A DNA stretch of 64,000 nucleotides from Halothiobacillus sp. (GTDB lineage: Bacteria; Pseudomonadota; Gammaproteobacteria; Halothiobacillales; Halothiobacillaceae), in NCBI GenBank assembly GCA_024635755.1, contig JAGXIF010000036.1, positions 1 through 64,000 of the forward strand. Reading direction: 5' to 3'. The notes beneath the pieces were generated by a model. It saw only the letters and a list, made by a program, of their open reading frames with translations. It was not told the DNA's origin and ran no database searches. Of the stretch, positions 55,113 through 64,000 are shown piece by piece. A program made the translations under genes and the position numbers. How positions within the stretch are numbered: position 1 is the first letter of the stretch; each line of letters begins with the position of its first letter.

Positions 55113-57560
55113 ATGAGCCAATCGCCGGTGTTAAAAGCCAGTCTCGATGAGAAGCCCAGTTGCTTCCATTGCGGACTGCCGGTGCCGCCGGGCGCCGACT
55201 ACCGCGCGCAGATTCTGGGTGAGTCGCGCGAGATGTGCTGTCCCGGCTGCCAGGCGGTGGCCGAGGCGATCGTCGAGGCGGACATGGAGAACTACTACCG
55301 GCACCGCAGCGAACCTTCCGCGCGTCCGGACGACGACCTCGAGCGCGTGCTCGAGGAGCTCTCCATCTACGATCGCCCCGAGATGCAGAAATCCTTCGTC
55401 GCCAATCGCGACGGCGACCGGCGCGAGGCCTCCCTGATACTCGAGGGCATCGTCTGCGCCGCCTGCATCTGGCTGTCCGAAAAGCACGTGCGACAACTGC
55501 CCGGGATTGAGTCGTTCTCGGTCAACTTCACCACCCACCGCGCCCAGGTGGTTTGGGATAACCGTCAGGTACACCTGAGCGAGATCCTCAAGGCGATTAC
55601 CGAGATCGGCTATCGCGCCTACCCCTACGACCCCAATCGCCAGGACCGGGTATACCGGCGCGAACGCCACGACATGATGCGGCGCCTCGCGGTGGCCGGG
55701 CTGGTCTACCTGCAGGTGATGATGATCTCGTTGTCGCTGTATTTCGGCGATTTCCTCGATCTGTCCGACCAGCTGCGCTACTTCTTCTGGTGGGTGGCCC
55801 TGGTCCTTTCCACCCCCATCGTTCTGTATTCGGGCCAGGCCTTCTTCCGGCCGGCCTGGCGCGACCTGCGCCAGGGGCGAATCAGCATGGACCTGCCCGT
55901 CTCGCTGAGCATCCTGCTGGCCTATGGCGGCAGCGTCTACGCGGTGGTGAGTCACAGCGGTGAGGTCTATTTCGACTCGGTGACCATGTTCATCTTCCTG
56001 CTGCTGGCCGGGCGATTTCTGGAGCAGGGCGCCCGCCACAAGGCCGGCGAACTCAGCGAATCGCTCAACAAGCTGGTGCCGCAGGTGGCCAACCGCTTTG
56101 AGTCCGACGGGTCGGTCGCGGTGATTCCGGCCTTCGACCTCGTGCCGGGGGATCGCATCCTGGTGCGCCCCGGTGGACCGGTGCCCGCCGACGGGGTGAT
56201 CCGCGAGGGCGAGAGTGGCATCAACGCTGCCATGCTCACCGGCGAAAGCATGCCGGAGACCAAGTCGGTCGGCGACCGGGTGTCGGCCGGCACCGTTAAT
56301 ACCGAAAGCCCGCTGGTGGTCGAGGTGGAGCAGGTCGGCCAGGACACCATGGTTTCCTCGATCGTGCGACTGATCGACCGGGCCCAGGCGCAAAAGCCGC
56401 AACTGGCCGAGCTCGCGGATCGATTCGCCCGCAAGTTTGTCATTGCCCTGCTGGTGACCACGGCACTGGTGACCTTGGCGTGGCTATGGATCGAGCCGTC
56501 GCGCGCCTTCTGGATCGCCGTGGCCATCCTGGCGATTACTTGTCCCTGCTCACTATCGCTGGCGACGCCAGCCGCCATCGCGGTCTCCGTGGGACGACTC
56601 ACCCGGGCCGGGTTGCTGGTCACACGCGGGCGGGCCATGGAGACGCTGGCAAAGGTCACGCACGTGGTTTTCGATAAGACCGGCACGCTCACCACGGGCG
56701 AATTGGCTGTCCGGCGTGTCGATCGCTTCGATGCGTTGGACGAGGCGCGTCTCAAGTCCATCGTGGCCGCCCTCGAACAATACGCAGACCACCCGGTGGG
56801 ACGGGCCCTGTGTGGTTGGGCCGAGGGCCACGAGGGGGTCGGAGTGACGGATGTCGAGAGTCGCAGCGGCCGGGGCGTGATCGGACAAATCGATGGTGAA
56901 CGATTCGCGGTGGGCAATGCCCGTTTGATCCACGAACTGGGGATCGCACTGCCGGATACGCCGAGCAGCGTCGACGAGTTGGTGGTGTGGGTGGCAGGGA
57001 GCAATGGCGTGATTGCCCGGGCCACGCTGGGTGACGAGTTGCGCGAGGATGCCGCGGCCGCGGTCGAGCGATTGCAGGCCCAGGGTGTGAACGTCTGGTT
57101 GCTCTCCGGAGACCAGCCCAGCCGGGCCGAGATGATCGGCCGCCACCTGGGCGTGGATCGGGCCGAGGGCGGGCTGTTGCCGGAAGATAAGATGGAACGG
57201 GTCGCCGATATCCAGCAAGGCGGCGGCCGGGTGCTGATGGTGGGGGACGGGGTCAATGACGCGCCGGTGCTGGCGCGGGCAGATGTGTCCATGGCCATGG
57301 GCAGCGGCACGACAGTGGCCAAGCACAGCGCCGACATGGTGCTGCTAAACGACCGGGTGGCGGAAACGGCATTTGCCGTCGCCTACGCCCGCCGCACCAT
57401 GGGTGTGATCCACCAGAATCTCGCCTGGTCGGTCTGGTACAACGCCATTGCCATCCCGATTGCCGCCCTGGGCTTCGTCCAGCCCTGGCTGGCGGCGATC
57501 GGGATGTCGGTCAGCTCGATCGTGGTGATCGGCAATGCCCTGCGTCTGCGCCGAGGCTGA
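55113..57560 (+). CDS. ccoI: cbb3 oxidase biogenesis copper P1B-type ATPase
   Basis: CFHCGLPVP...CCPGCQAV, TCPCSLSLATP (CPC), DKTGTLTTGE, GDGVNDAPVL. Confidence 0.93.
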   Translation: MSQSPVLKASLDEKPSCFHCGLPVPPGADYRAQILGESREMCCPGCQAVAEAIVEADMENYYRHRSEPSARPDDDLERVLEELSIYDRPEMQKSFVANRDGDRREASLILEGIVCAACIWLSEKHVRQLPGIESFSVNFTTHRAQVVWDNRQVHLSEILKAITEIGYRAYPYDPNRQDRVYRRERHDMMRRLAVAGLVYLQVMMISLSLYFGDFLDLSDQLRYFFWWVALVLSTPIVLYSGQAFFRPAWRDLRQGRISMDLPVSLSILLAYGGSVYAVVSHSGEVYFDSVTMFIFLLLAGRFLEQGARHKAGELSESLNKLVPQVANRFESDGSVAVIPAFDLVPGDRILVRPGGPVPADGVIREGESGINAAMLTGESMPETKSVGDRVSAGTVNTESPLVVEVEQVGQDTMVSSIVRLIDRAQAQKPQLAELADRFARKFVIALLVTTALVTLAWLWIEPSRAFWIAVAILAITCPCSLSLATPAAIAVSVGRLTRAGLLVTRGRAMETLAKVTHVVFDKTGTLTTGELAVRRVDRFDALDEARLKSIVAALEQYADHPVGRALCGWAEGHEGVGVTDVESRSGRGVIGQIDGERFAVGNARLIHELGIALPDTPSSVDELVVWVAGSNGVIARATLGDELREDAAAAVERLQAQGVNVWLLSGDQPSRAEMIGRHLGVDRAEGGLLPEDKMERVADIQQGGGRVLMVGDGVNDAPVLARADVSMAMGSGTTVAKHSADMVLLNDRVAETAFAVAYARRTMGVIHQNLAWSVWYNAIAIPIAALGFVQPWLAAIGMSVSSIVVIGNALRLRRG

Positions 57561-57571
57561 TAGCCCCGCTG

Positions 57572-58060
57572 TCAGCCGCTCATGCTGTGGATGTACTGGT
57601 TGAGCTGGGCCACGTCGGTGCTGGTGCGGCGGTAGAGGTGATCCAGGCTGACGATGGCGTACTCGAGCAGCAGCACGGTGAATACGGGGTGCTCCAACCG
57701 CAGGCGGTTGTACTTGGCCCTCGGCAGGCGCAGCAGCCGGACGGCGGAGCGGGCGCGCATGCGCACATTGCGCGGCTGGCGATCGAAGAAACTCATTTCA
57801 CCGAGCATCTCGCCGGCATGGATCTGGCCCACCGGTACCTCGTTGGTGGTCGGCCCGACGATCAGCTCGGCGGTGCCCTCGAGCAGGAAATAGATCGACT
57901 CACCCACCTCGCCGATGTCGGCGATGATCCGCTTGCGCTCGATGATCTCGAAGTCGCAGAAATCGAGGAAGACGCTCACCTCGGCATGCGTGAGGATCTG
58001 CGTGTCGACGTGGCGGGCAAGAAAGTCGACCAGTGCATTGCGGTCGTTTTCGGTCATCAT
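57572..58060 (-). CDS. stand-alone cyclic nucleotide-binding domain protein
   Basis: GEVGESIYFLLEGTAELIV...GEMLGEMSFFDRQPRNVRMRARSAVRLLRLPRAKY; no HTH follows; start at MMTENDRNAL. Confidence 0.85.
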   Translation of the reverse strand: MMTENDRNALVDFLARHVDTQILTHAEVSVFLDFCDFEIIERKRIIADIGEVGESIYFLLEGTAELIVGPTTNEVPVGQIHAGEMLGEMSFFDRQPRNVRMRARSAVRLLRLPRAKYNRLRLEHPVFTVLLLEYAIVSLDHLYRRTSTDVAQLNQYIHSMSG

Positions 58061-58396
58061 CGCGTTCGGGCTCCCAACAGATTTGGAATTCGGGCAGGTT
58101 TGACTGCGCTTATTGTCTCGACAGCGCGGCGTTTTGTCGATCATGTCCCTCGAATGGCACCCCGGCAGGCCCGGCCCCCCCCCAGCGCCACTCATGTTTA
58201 GCATGCAGCCGGCGCGCTTGGATGGGGTGGGCATGGCGCCCAGAATGCCGGTGGACGGTCCGGGCGGGTCGACCGGCCGGGTCATGCTAGAATTTAGTCC
58301 ATTAATCGGTCGCCGCTGCGGGGCGGCCGCTGTTGTTTGCAGGCGCCGCGTCGCGCGGTGACCGAGAGTTTGAGTTGACCTTTCAGGAGCAGAATC

Positions 58397-59659
58397 ATGT
58401 TCGCCAAATCCATGACCATCGCGGGCTACGACCCGGAACTCGCTGACGCGATCACCGCCGAGGAGCGGCGCCAGGAGGATCACGTCGAGCTGATCGCCTC
58501 GGAGAACTATGCCAGCCCGCGCGTGATGGAGGCCCAGGGTTCGGTGCTGACCAATAAGTACGCCGAAGGCTACCCGGGCAAGCGCTACTATGGTGGCTGC
58601 GAGTACGTCGACGTGGCCGAACGGCTGGCCATCGAGCGCGCCAAGGAACTGTTCGGTGCCGACTACGCCAACGTCCAGCCCCACTCGGGCTCCCAGGCCA
58701 ACGCGGCGGTGTTCCAGGCGCTGGTCGCGCCGGGGGACACCGTGCTCGGCATGAGCCTCGACGCCGGTGGTCACCTCACCCACGGCGCCAAGCCCAACTT
58801 CTCCGGTCGCATCTATCATGCCGTTCAGTACGGTATCGACGACGAGGGGTATGTCGATTATGACGAAGTGGAGCGTCTGGCCAAGGAACACAAGCCGAAG
58901 ATGATCATCGCCGGCTTCTCCGCCTACTCGCGCGTGATGGACTGGGCGCGCTTTCGCGAGATCGCGGACGCGGTGGGCGCCTACCTGATGGTCGACATGG
59001 CCCACGTCTCCGGTCTGGTGGCTGCCGGTTTGTATCCGAACCCGGTGCCGCACGCCCACGTGGTCACCTCCACCACGCACAAGACCCTGCGTGGTCCGCG
59101 CGGCGGCATCATCGTGGCGAAGTCCGATCCGGACCTCGAGAAGAAATTCCAGTCGCGCATCTTCCCCGGCACGCAGGGCGGGCCGCTGATGCATGCGATC
59201 GCCGGCAAGGCGGTCGCCTTCAAGGAGGCGATGGAGCCGGATTTCAAGACCTATCAGCAGCAGGTGATCGACAATGCGCGGGTCATGGCCAAGGTGTTCG
59301 TCGATCGCGGCATCGATGTGGTCTCCGGCGGCACCGACAACCACCTGTTCCTGGTCAGCTTCGTCAAGCGAGGCCTGACCGGCAAGGCGGTCGACGAGGC
59401 GCTGGGTCGAGCCCACATCACGGTCAACAAGAACGCCGTGCCCAATGACCCGCAATCGCCGTTTGTCACCTCGGGCATCCGGGTGGGTACCGCGGCGATC
59501 ACCACCCGCGGCTTCGGTACGGAGGAGAGCCGCGACCTGGCCGGCTGGATGTGCGACATCATCGATGACATCGAGAACGATGCGGTGATCGATGCGGTGC
59601 GCGAGAAGGTCACCGCGCTGTGCCGTCGCCTGCCGGTCTACGAGGCCAACCGGGTCTGA
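58397..59659 (+). CDS. glyA: serine hydroxymethyltransferase
   Basis: [57 protein letters not shown]. Confidence 0.98.
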   Translation: MFAKSMTIAGYDPELADAITAEERRQEDHVELIASENYASPRVMEAQGSVLTNKYAEGYPGKRYYGGCEYVDVAERLAIERAKELFGADYANVQPHSGSQANAAVFQALVAPGDTVLGMSLDAGGHLTHGAKPNFSGRIYHAVQYGIDDEGYVDYDEVERLAKEHKPKMIIAGFSAYSRVMDWARFREIADAVGAYLMVDMAHVSGLVAAGLYPNPVPHAHVVTSTTHKTLRGPRGGIIVAKSDPDLEKKFQSRIFPGTQGGPLMHAIAGKAVAFKEAMEPDFKTYQQQVIDNARVMAKVFVDRGIDVVSGGTDNHLFLVSFVKRGLTGKAVDEALGRAHITVNKNAVPNDPQSPFVTSGIRVGTAAITTRGFGTEESRDLAGWMCDIIDDIENDAVIDAVREKVTALCRRLPVYEANRV

Positions 59660-59666
59660 GTCCGCC

Positions 59667-60167
59667 GTGAACTGCGCGATTTGTGGCAATAGCGATACGC
59701 GGGTGATCGACTCGCGCGCTGTGGACGCGGGCGAGGGCATCCGCCGTCGGCGCGAATGCGCCGCCTGCGGCCAGCGTTTCACCACCTATGAGCGCGCCGA
59801 CCGGCAGATGCCGCGGGTGGTCAAGTCCAACGGCGCGCGCCAGAACTTCGATGAGCGCAAGCTGCGCGACGGCCTGATGCGGGCGCTGGAAAAGCGTCCC
59901 GTGCCGACACGCCAGATCGAGGAGGCGATCGAGCAGATCGAGCGGCAACTGCGCAGCCGCGGCGAGCGCGAGATCCCGGCGCGCGAGATCGGCGAGCTGG
60001 TGATGGCCCAGTTGCGGCGGCTCGACCATGTCGCCTACATCCGTTTCGCCTCGGTGTATTTGAGCTTCGACAGCGTCGAGGCCTTCCGTGAGGCGATCGA
60101 GTCGCTCGCCAACGACGTCATCAGCGATCCCGATCGCCAGCTGCCCCTGATCGGCGATGCCAACTGA
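59667..60167 (+). CDS. nrdR: transcriptional regulator NrdR
   Basis: NCAICGNSDTRVIDSRAVDAGEGIRRRRECAACGQRFTTYER; ATP-cone; GTG start. Confidence 0.95.
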   Translation: MNCAICGNSDTRVIDSRAVDAGEGIRRRRECAACGQRFTTYERADRQMPRVVKSNGARQNFDERKLRDGLMRALEKRPVPTRQIEEAIEQIERQLRSRGEREIPAREIGELVMAQLRRLDHVAYIRFASVYLSFDSVEAFREAIESLANDVISDPDRQLPLIGDAN

Positions 60168-61296
60168 TCCGGTGACGTCCGCCGACCGCGCATGGATGGA
60201 CCGGGCGCTGGCCCTGGCCGGGCGGGGGCTGACCACCACCTCGCCCAACCCGCGGGTTGGCTGCGTGATCGTCCGTGACGGCGAGGTGGTCGGCGAGGGC
60301 TTTCATGCACGGGCAGGCGGTCCGCATGCCGAGGTGGTCGCCCTGTCTGAGGCGGGCGAGCGGGCCCGCGGGGCGACCGCCTACGTCACGCTCGAACCCT
60401 GCAGCCATGTGGGGCGGACACCCGCCTGCGCGCCGCAGCTGGTCACGGCCGGGGTCGAGCGGGTGGTCACCGCGATGGTCGACCCCGACCCGCGGGTCGC
60501 CGGCCGTGGGCATGCCCTGTTGCGCGAGGCCGGGGTGGCAGTTACCGAGGCCATTGCCCCGGTGGCGGCCCGTGAGCTCAACCGCGGTTTCGTCTCGCGC
60601 ATGGAGCGGGGGCGTCCCTGGGTCACCGTCAAGATTGCCCAGTCGCTCGATGGGCGCAGTGCGCTGGCCAATGGCGAGAGTCAGTGGATCACGGGGCCGG
60701 GTGCGCGCCGCGACGTGCAGTTCCTGCGGGCTCGCCAATGCGCCGTGCTCAGCGGCATCGACACCGTCCTGACCGACAGTGCCCGGCTGAACGTGCGGCT
60801 GTCGACCGAAGAGCTCGGCATCGAGGGTGAGGTGCGCCAGCCGGCGCGCGTGGTGCTCGACTCGGGCCTGCGCCTGCCGCCGTTCGCCGCCATTTTCGAC
60901 GCCCCGGGGTCGGTATGGATCTACACGCGGGACGTGACCGATGGGGTGCAGCATGAGGCGCTGGTCAAGCGTGAGGTAACCCTGATCGAGGCCCCGGCCG
61001 CACCGGGGCTGGGTATGGATCTCGATTTCATCCTCGCCGATCTGGCCGCGCGCGGGATCAACGAGCTGCTGGTGGAGGCGGGCGCCAAGCTCGCCGGGGC
61101 ATTCATCGCCGCCGCCCTGGCCGACGAGCTGGTCGTCTATCAGGCCCCTCTCTTGCTGGGTCACCAGGCGCGTCCCGCGCTGGCACTGCCCGAGCCCGAC
61201 GGGCTGGCGGGCATCGCGCGCTGGCAATTGGTCGACGAACGATGCATCGATGACGATCTGCGCCTGACATTGCGCCCCCAGGGCGCGTCGGCCTGA
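60157..61296 (+). CDS. ribD: bifunctional riboflavin deaminase/reductase
   Basis: SPNPRVGCVIVRDGEVVGEGFHARAGGPHAE, TLEPCSHVGRTPAC. Confidence 0.95.
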   Translation: MPTDPVTSADRAWMDRALALAGRGLTTTSPNPRVGCVIVRDGEVVGEGFHARAGGPHAEVVALSEAGERARGATAYVTLEPCSHVGRTPACAPQLVTAGVERVVTAMVDPDPRVAGRGHALLREAGVAVTEAIAPVAARELNRGFVSRMERGRPWVTVKIAQSLDGRSALANGESQWITGPGARRDVQFLRARQCAVLSGIDTVLTDSARLNVRLSTEELGIEGEVRQPARVVLDSGLRLPPFAAIFDAPGSVWIYTRDVTDGVQHEALVKREVTLIEAPAAPGLGMDLDFILADLAARGINELLVEAGAKLAGAFIAAALADELVVYQAPLLLGHQARPALALPEPDGLAGIARWQLVDERCIDDDLRLTLRPQGASA

Positions 61297-61326
61297 GACC
61301 ATCGACTCACCACGACGGAGAAACCC

Positions 61327-61977
61327 ATGTTCACCGGAATCATCCAGACGGTCGGCACCCTGGTCGAGAAGACCCCCGTGGGGGGCGACAGCCGCCTGAC
61401 GATCGAGGCCGGCGGTCTCGATCTCGGCGCGACCCATGTGGGTGACAGCATCGCGGTCAACGGCGTCTGCCTGACGGTGACCAACCTGTCCGGCTCGCGC
61501 TTTTCCGTCGACTGTTCCAACGAGACCCTCCGGCTCACCACGCTGGGCCAAGTGGCGGCGGGGTCGCGGGTGAACTTGGAGCCGGCGTTGACGCTGGCCA
61601 CGCCCTTGGGCGGCCATCTAGTCAGCGGGCATGTCGATGGCCTGGCGGTGATCGATGCGCGCCGCAGCGATGCGCGGGCGACCGAGTTCTGGTTGCGGGT
61701 GCCGCCGGAGCTGGCTCGTTACGTCGCGCAGAAGGGCTCGCTGGCCATCGACGGGGTAAGCCTGACGGTCAACGAGGTCAGCGGGGTGCGTTGCCGGTTG
61801 ACGATCATCCCGCACACCCTCGAGGCCACCATCATGGGCGACTACCGGCCGGGCCATCAGGTCAATCTCGAGGTCGACCTGATGGCCCGCTACCTCGAAC
61901 GTCTGCTGCAGGCCGGGGATCATCGGCCCGGGCAGGCGGCTGGCGGTGCGCAGAGTCCCTACCAGGACCTGGCCTGA
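61327..61977 (+). CDS. ribE: riboflavin synthase alpha subunit
   Basis: MFTGIIQTVGTL; two repeated lumazine-binding halves; GHLVSGHVDG. Confidence 0.96.
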   Translation: MFTGIIQTVGTLVEKTPVGGDSRLTIEAGGLDLGATHVGDSIAVNGVCLTVTNLSGSRFSVDCSNETLRLTTLGQVAAGSRVNLEPALTLATPLGGHLVSGHVDGLAVIDARRSDARATEFWLRVPPELARYVAQKGSLAIDGVSLTVNEVSGVRCRLTIIPHTLEATIMGDYRPGHQVNLEVDLMARYLERLLQAGDHRPGQAAGGAQSPYQDLA

Positions 61978-62087
61978 ATCGTCGTTGCCGGCCTCGGGGT
62001 CGGGTGGTGATGATCTACAGTCGGGGCGGCAATGATACAATCACAGATTGCCCGCAATGGCGGTCCGAACGGCGCTGAGAGAGCCTT

Positions 62088-63200
62088 ATGAGTTTTAGTC
62101 CCATCGATGACATTCTCGACGACCTGCGCGCTGGGCGCATGGTCATCATCGTCGATGACGAGGATCGCGAGAACGAGGGTGACCTAGTCATGCTCGCCGA
62201 GCAGGTCCGTCCCGAGGACATCAATTTCATGGCGCGCTACGGGCGCGGCCTGATCTGCCTGACGCTCTCCCAGCAACGTTGCGAGCAGCTGGACCTGCCG
62301 TTGATGGTCAGCCGCACACGCGAGCCCTTCCAGACGGCGTTCACCGTCTCGATCGAGGCGGCGCGCGGCGTGACCACCGGTATCTCGGCTGCGGACCGGG
62401 CCACCACCATCCGCACGGCGGTGGCCCCCGAGGTCAAGCCCCTCGATCTGGTCCAGCCGGGGCACGTCTTCCCGCTGATGGCGCGGCCGGGCGGCGTGCT
62501 GGCACGGGCCGGCCACACCGAGGCGGGTGTGGACCTGGCGCGACTGGCCGAGGCGCGGGAGCCCTCGGCGGTGATCGTGGAGATCCTCAACGAGGATGGT
62601 TCGATGGCGCGCCGCCCGGACCTGGAGCGCTTTGCCGCCGAGCACGACATCAAGATCGGCTCGATCGAGGAACTCATCCGTTACCGGATGCGCCACGAGC
62701 GCTCGGTGGAACATCAGTTCGCCACCGAGATCGACACGCGCCACGGTCGCTTCACGCTGCATGCCTACAAGGACTTCACCAGCGGCCAGTTGCAGTTTGC
62801 GGCCGTGCGCGGCGCGCCCGACGCGGAGACGCCCACGCCGGTGCGCGTGCATGTGCACCACGCTGTCTGCGATCTGTTCGAGCCGCAGGGGCGTGATTGC
62901 GGTTGGCCCTTCTCCGACGTCCTTGCCCGACTGGCGGACATGGAGACCGGCGTGGCCGTGGTGCTGCGCTCGACCCCCAGCGAGGACGAACTGCTGCGCC
63001 AGTTGCAGGGCTGGGAGGAAGCCGCGCCCTCTGCCGACGCCGCCGAGGTGGAGGAGTTGCGCAACTACGGGGTCGGGGCACAGATTCTCAAGGACCTGGG
63101 CGTGCGCAAGATGCGCGTGATGAGTGCGCCCAAGCGGTTCCACGCCCTGGCCGGGTTCGGCCTGGAAGTGGTTGATTACATTCACGACGAGGCGGAATGA
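62088..63200 (+). CDS. ribB: 3,4-dihydroxy-2-butanone-4-phosphate synthase with degenerate GTP cyclohydrolase II-like domain (RibBX-like)
   Basis: RibB domain ([33 protein letters not shown]); C-domain lacks the Zn-Cys set and the RxGRGIG segment. Confidence 0.92.
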   Translation: MSFSPIDDILDDLRAGRMVIIVDDEDRENEGDLVMLAEQVRPEDINFMARYGRGLICLTLSQQRCEQLDLPLMVSRTREPFQTAFTVSIEAARGVTTGISAADRATTIRTAVAPEVKPLDLVQPGHVFPLMARPGGVLARAGHTEAGVDLARLAEAREPSAVIVEILNEDGSMARRPDLERFAAEHDIKIGSIEELIRYRMRHERSVEHQFATEIDTRHGRFTLHAYKDFTSGQLQFAAVRGAPDAETPTPVRVHVHHAVCDLFEPQGRDCGWPFSDVLARLADMETGVAVVLRSTPSEDELLRQLQGWEEAAPSADAAEVEELRNYGVGAQILKDLGVRKMRVMSAPKRFHALAGFGLEVVDYIHDEAE

Positions 63201-63224
63201 CCGCCGCATACGGGATAGAGCAGC

Positions 63225-63707
63225 ATGAATGAGGTTCAGGTGATCGAGGGCGGGCTGACCGTCCAGACCGGGCGCTACGCCATCGTGACGACGCGCTGGA
63301 ATGCCCAGGTGGTCGATCGGCTGCGTGACGGCGCGATCGACACCCTGCGCCGCCACGGCGTCGATCCCAAGCAGATCACGGTGGTGACGGCGCCGGGCGC
63401 ATTCGAATTGCCGCTGGTGGCCCAGCGCGTAGCGGCGAGCGAGAAGTTCGATGCCATCATCTGCCTGGGCGCGGTCATCCGTGGCGCCACGCCGCATTTC
63501 GACTACGTGGCGGGCGAGGCGGCCAAGGGCATCGCCGGTGTGGCCACCGACTTCGACATGCCGGTGATTTTCGGCGTGCTGACCACCGACACGGTCGACC
63601 AGGCGATGGAACGGGCCGGCAGCAAGGCCGGCAACAAGGGCGCGGAAGCGGCCGTCACCGCCATCGAGATGGTCAACCTTCTCGACCAGATCGACCAGAT
63701 TGCCTGA
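63225..63707 (+). CDS. ribH: 6,7-dimethyl-8-ribityllumazine synthase
   Basis: [49 protein letters not shown]. Confidence 0.97.
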   Translation: MNEVQVIEGGLTVQTGRYAIVTTRWNAQVVDRLRDGAIDTLRRHGVDPKQITVVTAPGAFELPLVAQRVAASEKFDAIICLGAVIRGATPHFDYVAGEAAKGIAGVATDFDMPVIFGVLTTDTVDQAMERAGSKAGNKGAEAAVTAIEMVNLLDQIDQIA

Positions 63708-63711
63708 GCCC

Positions 63712-64000
63712 ATGATCAAACAGTTTCCACCAGACGAGCAGGATGGCGAGCAGCGCTCGGACGACGAGTCGCCGTTGCATGACGATGGGCGGCGTGAACG
63801 CAAAGCCTCCCCGCGCGGGCCCACCGCCACGCCGGCACGCAAGAAGCGCCGCTGGGCGCGTGAGCGGGCGGCCCAGGGGCTCTACCAGCAATTGATGAAT
63901 CCCATTCCGCTGGAGCAGCTCGAATCGCAGTTCATGGAGGACGCCTTCATGCTGCGTATCGACCTGGATCTGTTCCGTCGCATCCTGCGCGGCGTGGAGA
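63712..64000 (+). CDS. nusB: NusB (truncated by window end)
   Basis: KKRRWARERAAQGLYQQLMNPIPLEQLESQFMEDAFM; directly after ribH. Confidence 0.8.
   Translation, partial: MIKQFPPDEQDGEQRSDDESPLHDDGRRERKASPRGPTATPARKKRRWARERAAQGLYQQLMNPIPLEQLESQFMEDAFMLRIDLDLFRRILRGVE

Noticed and set aside
57572-59785. 737-aa minus-strand ORF
   Set aside because: Only the last about 162 codons (cNMP-binding protein) are real; the rest is antisense to glyA and its upstream region, a high-GC shadow ORF.
61978-62087. FMN riboswitch before ribBA
   Set aside because: Gap is only 110 nt and lacks recognisable RFN-element conserved segments; also none seen before ribD or ribE.

Overview
This 64 kb, GC-rich window looks like a gammaproteobacterial chromosome. 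It encodes a cbb3 oxidase, T4P pilMNOPQ and a complete T2SS; a Halothiobacillaceae/Ectothiorhodospiraceae-type host is only a guess. No CRISPR array, rRNA, confident tRNA, IS element or phage was found. Main blocks in order: rpoD-dnaG; gltB-damX-like-aroB-aroK; gspN to gspC; an accessory block on the + strand (decayed PhoX-type phosphatase, CxxCH lipoprotein with one in-frame TGA, NodB deacetylase, sulfotransferase); an ABC-TMD/kinase-like fusion and an Ig-like lipoprotein (- strand); pilQPONM / ponA; hemE-gltD; yqeY-rpsU / tsaD; plsY / bioH-like-bioC; ccoNOQP-ccoGHI; a cNMP-binding protein; glyA-nrdR-ribD-ribE-ribBA(X)-ribH-nusB (cut by the window end). The observations most worth checking are: (1) a gene-order permutation in which the ponA-pil-aro-gltB / gltD-hemE block lies between yqeY and dnaG and is opened exactly at gltB|gltD; (2) the accessory block between gspC and pilQ, containing a TMD plus degenerate-kinase fusion protein next to a sulfotransferase and a deacetylase, and two adjacent lipoprotein genes each interrupted by in-frame TGA-GAG; (3) a G10 tract just after the lipobox of an Ig-like surface lipoprotein. 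All functional calls come from reading motifs and gene order; no database search was run.
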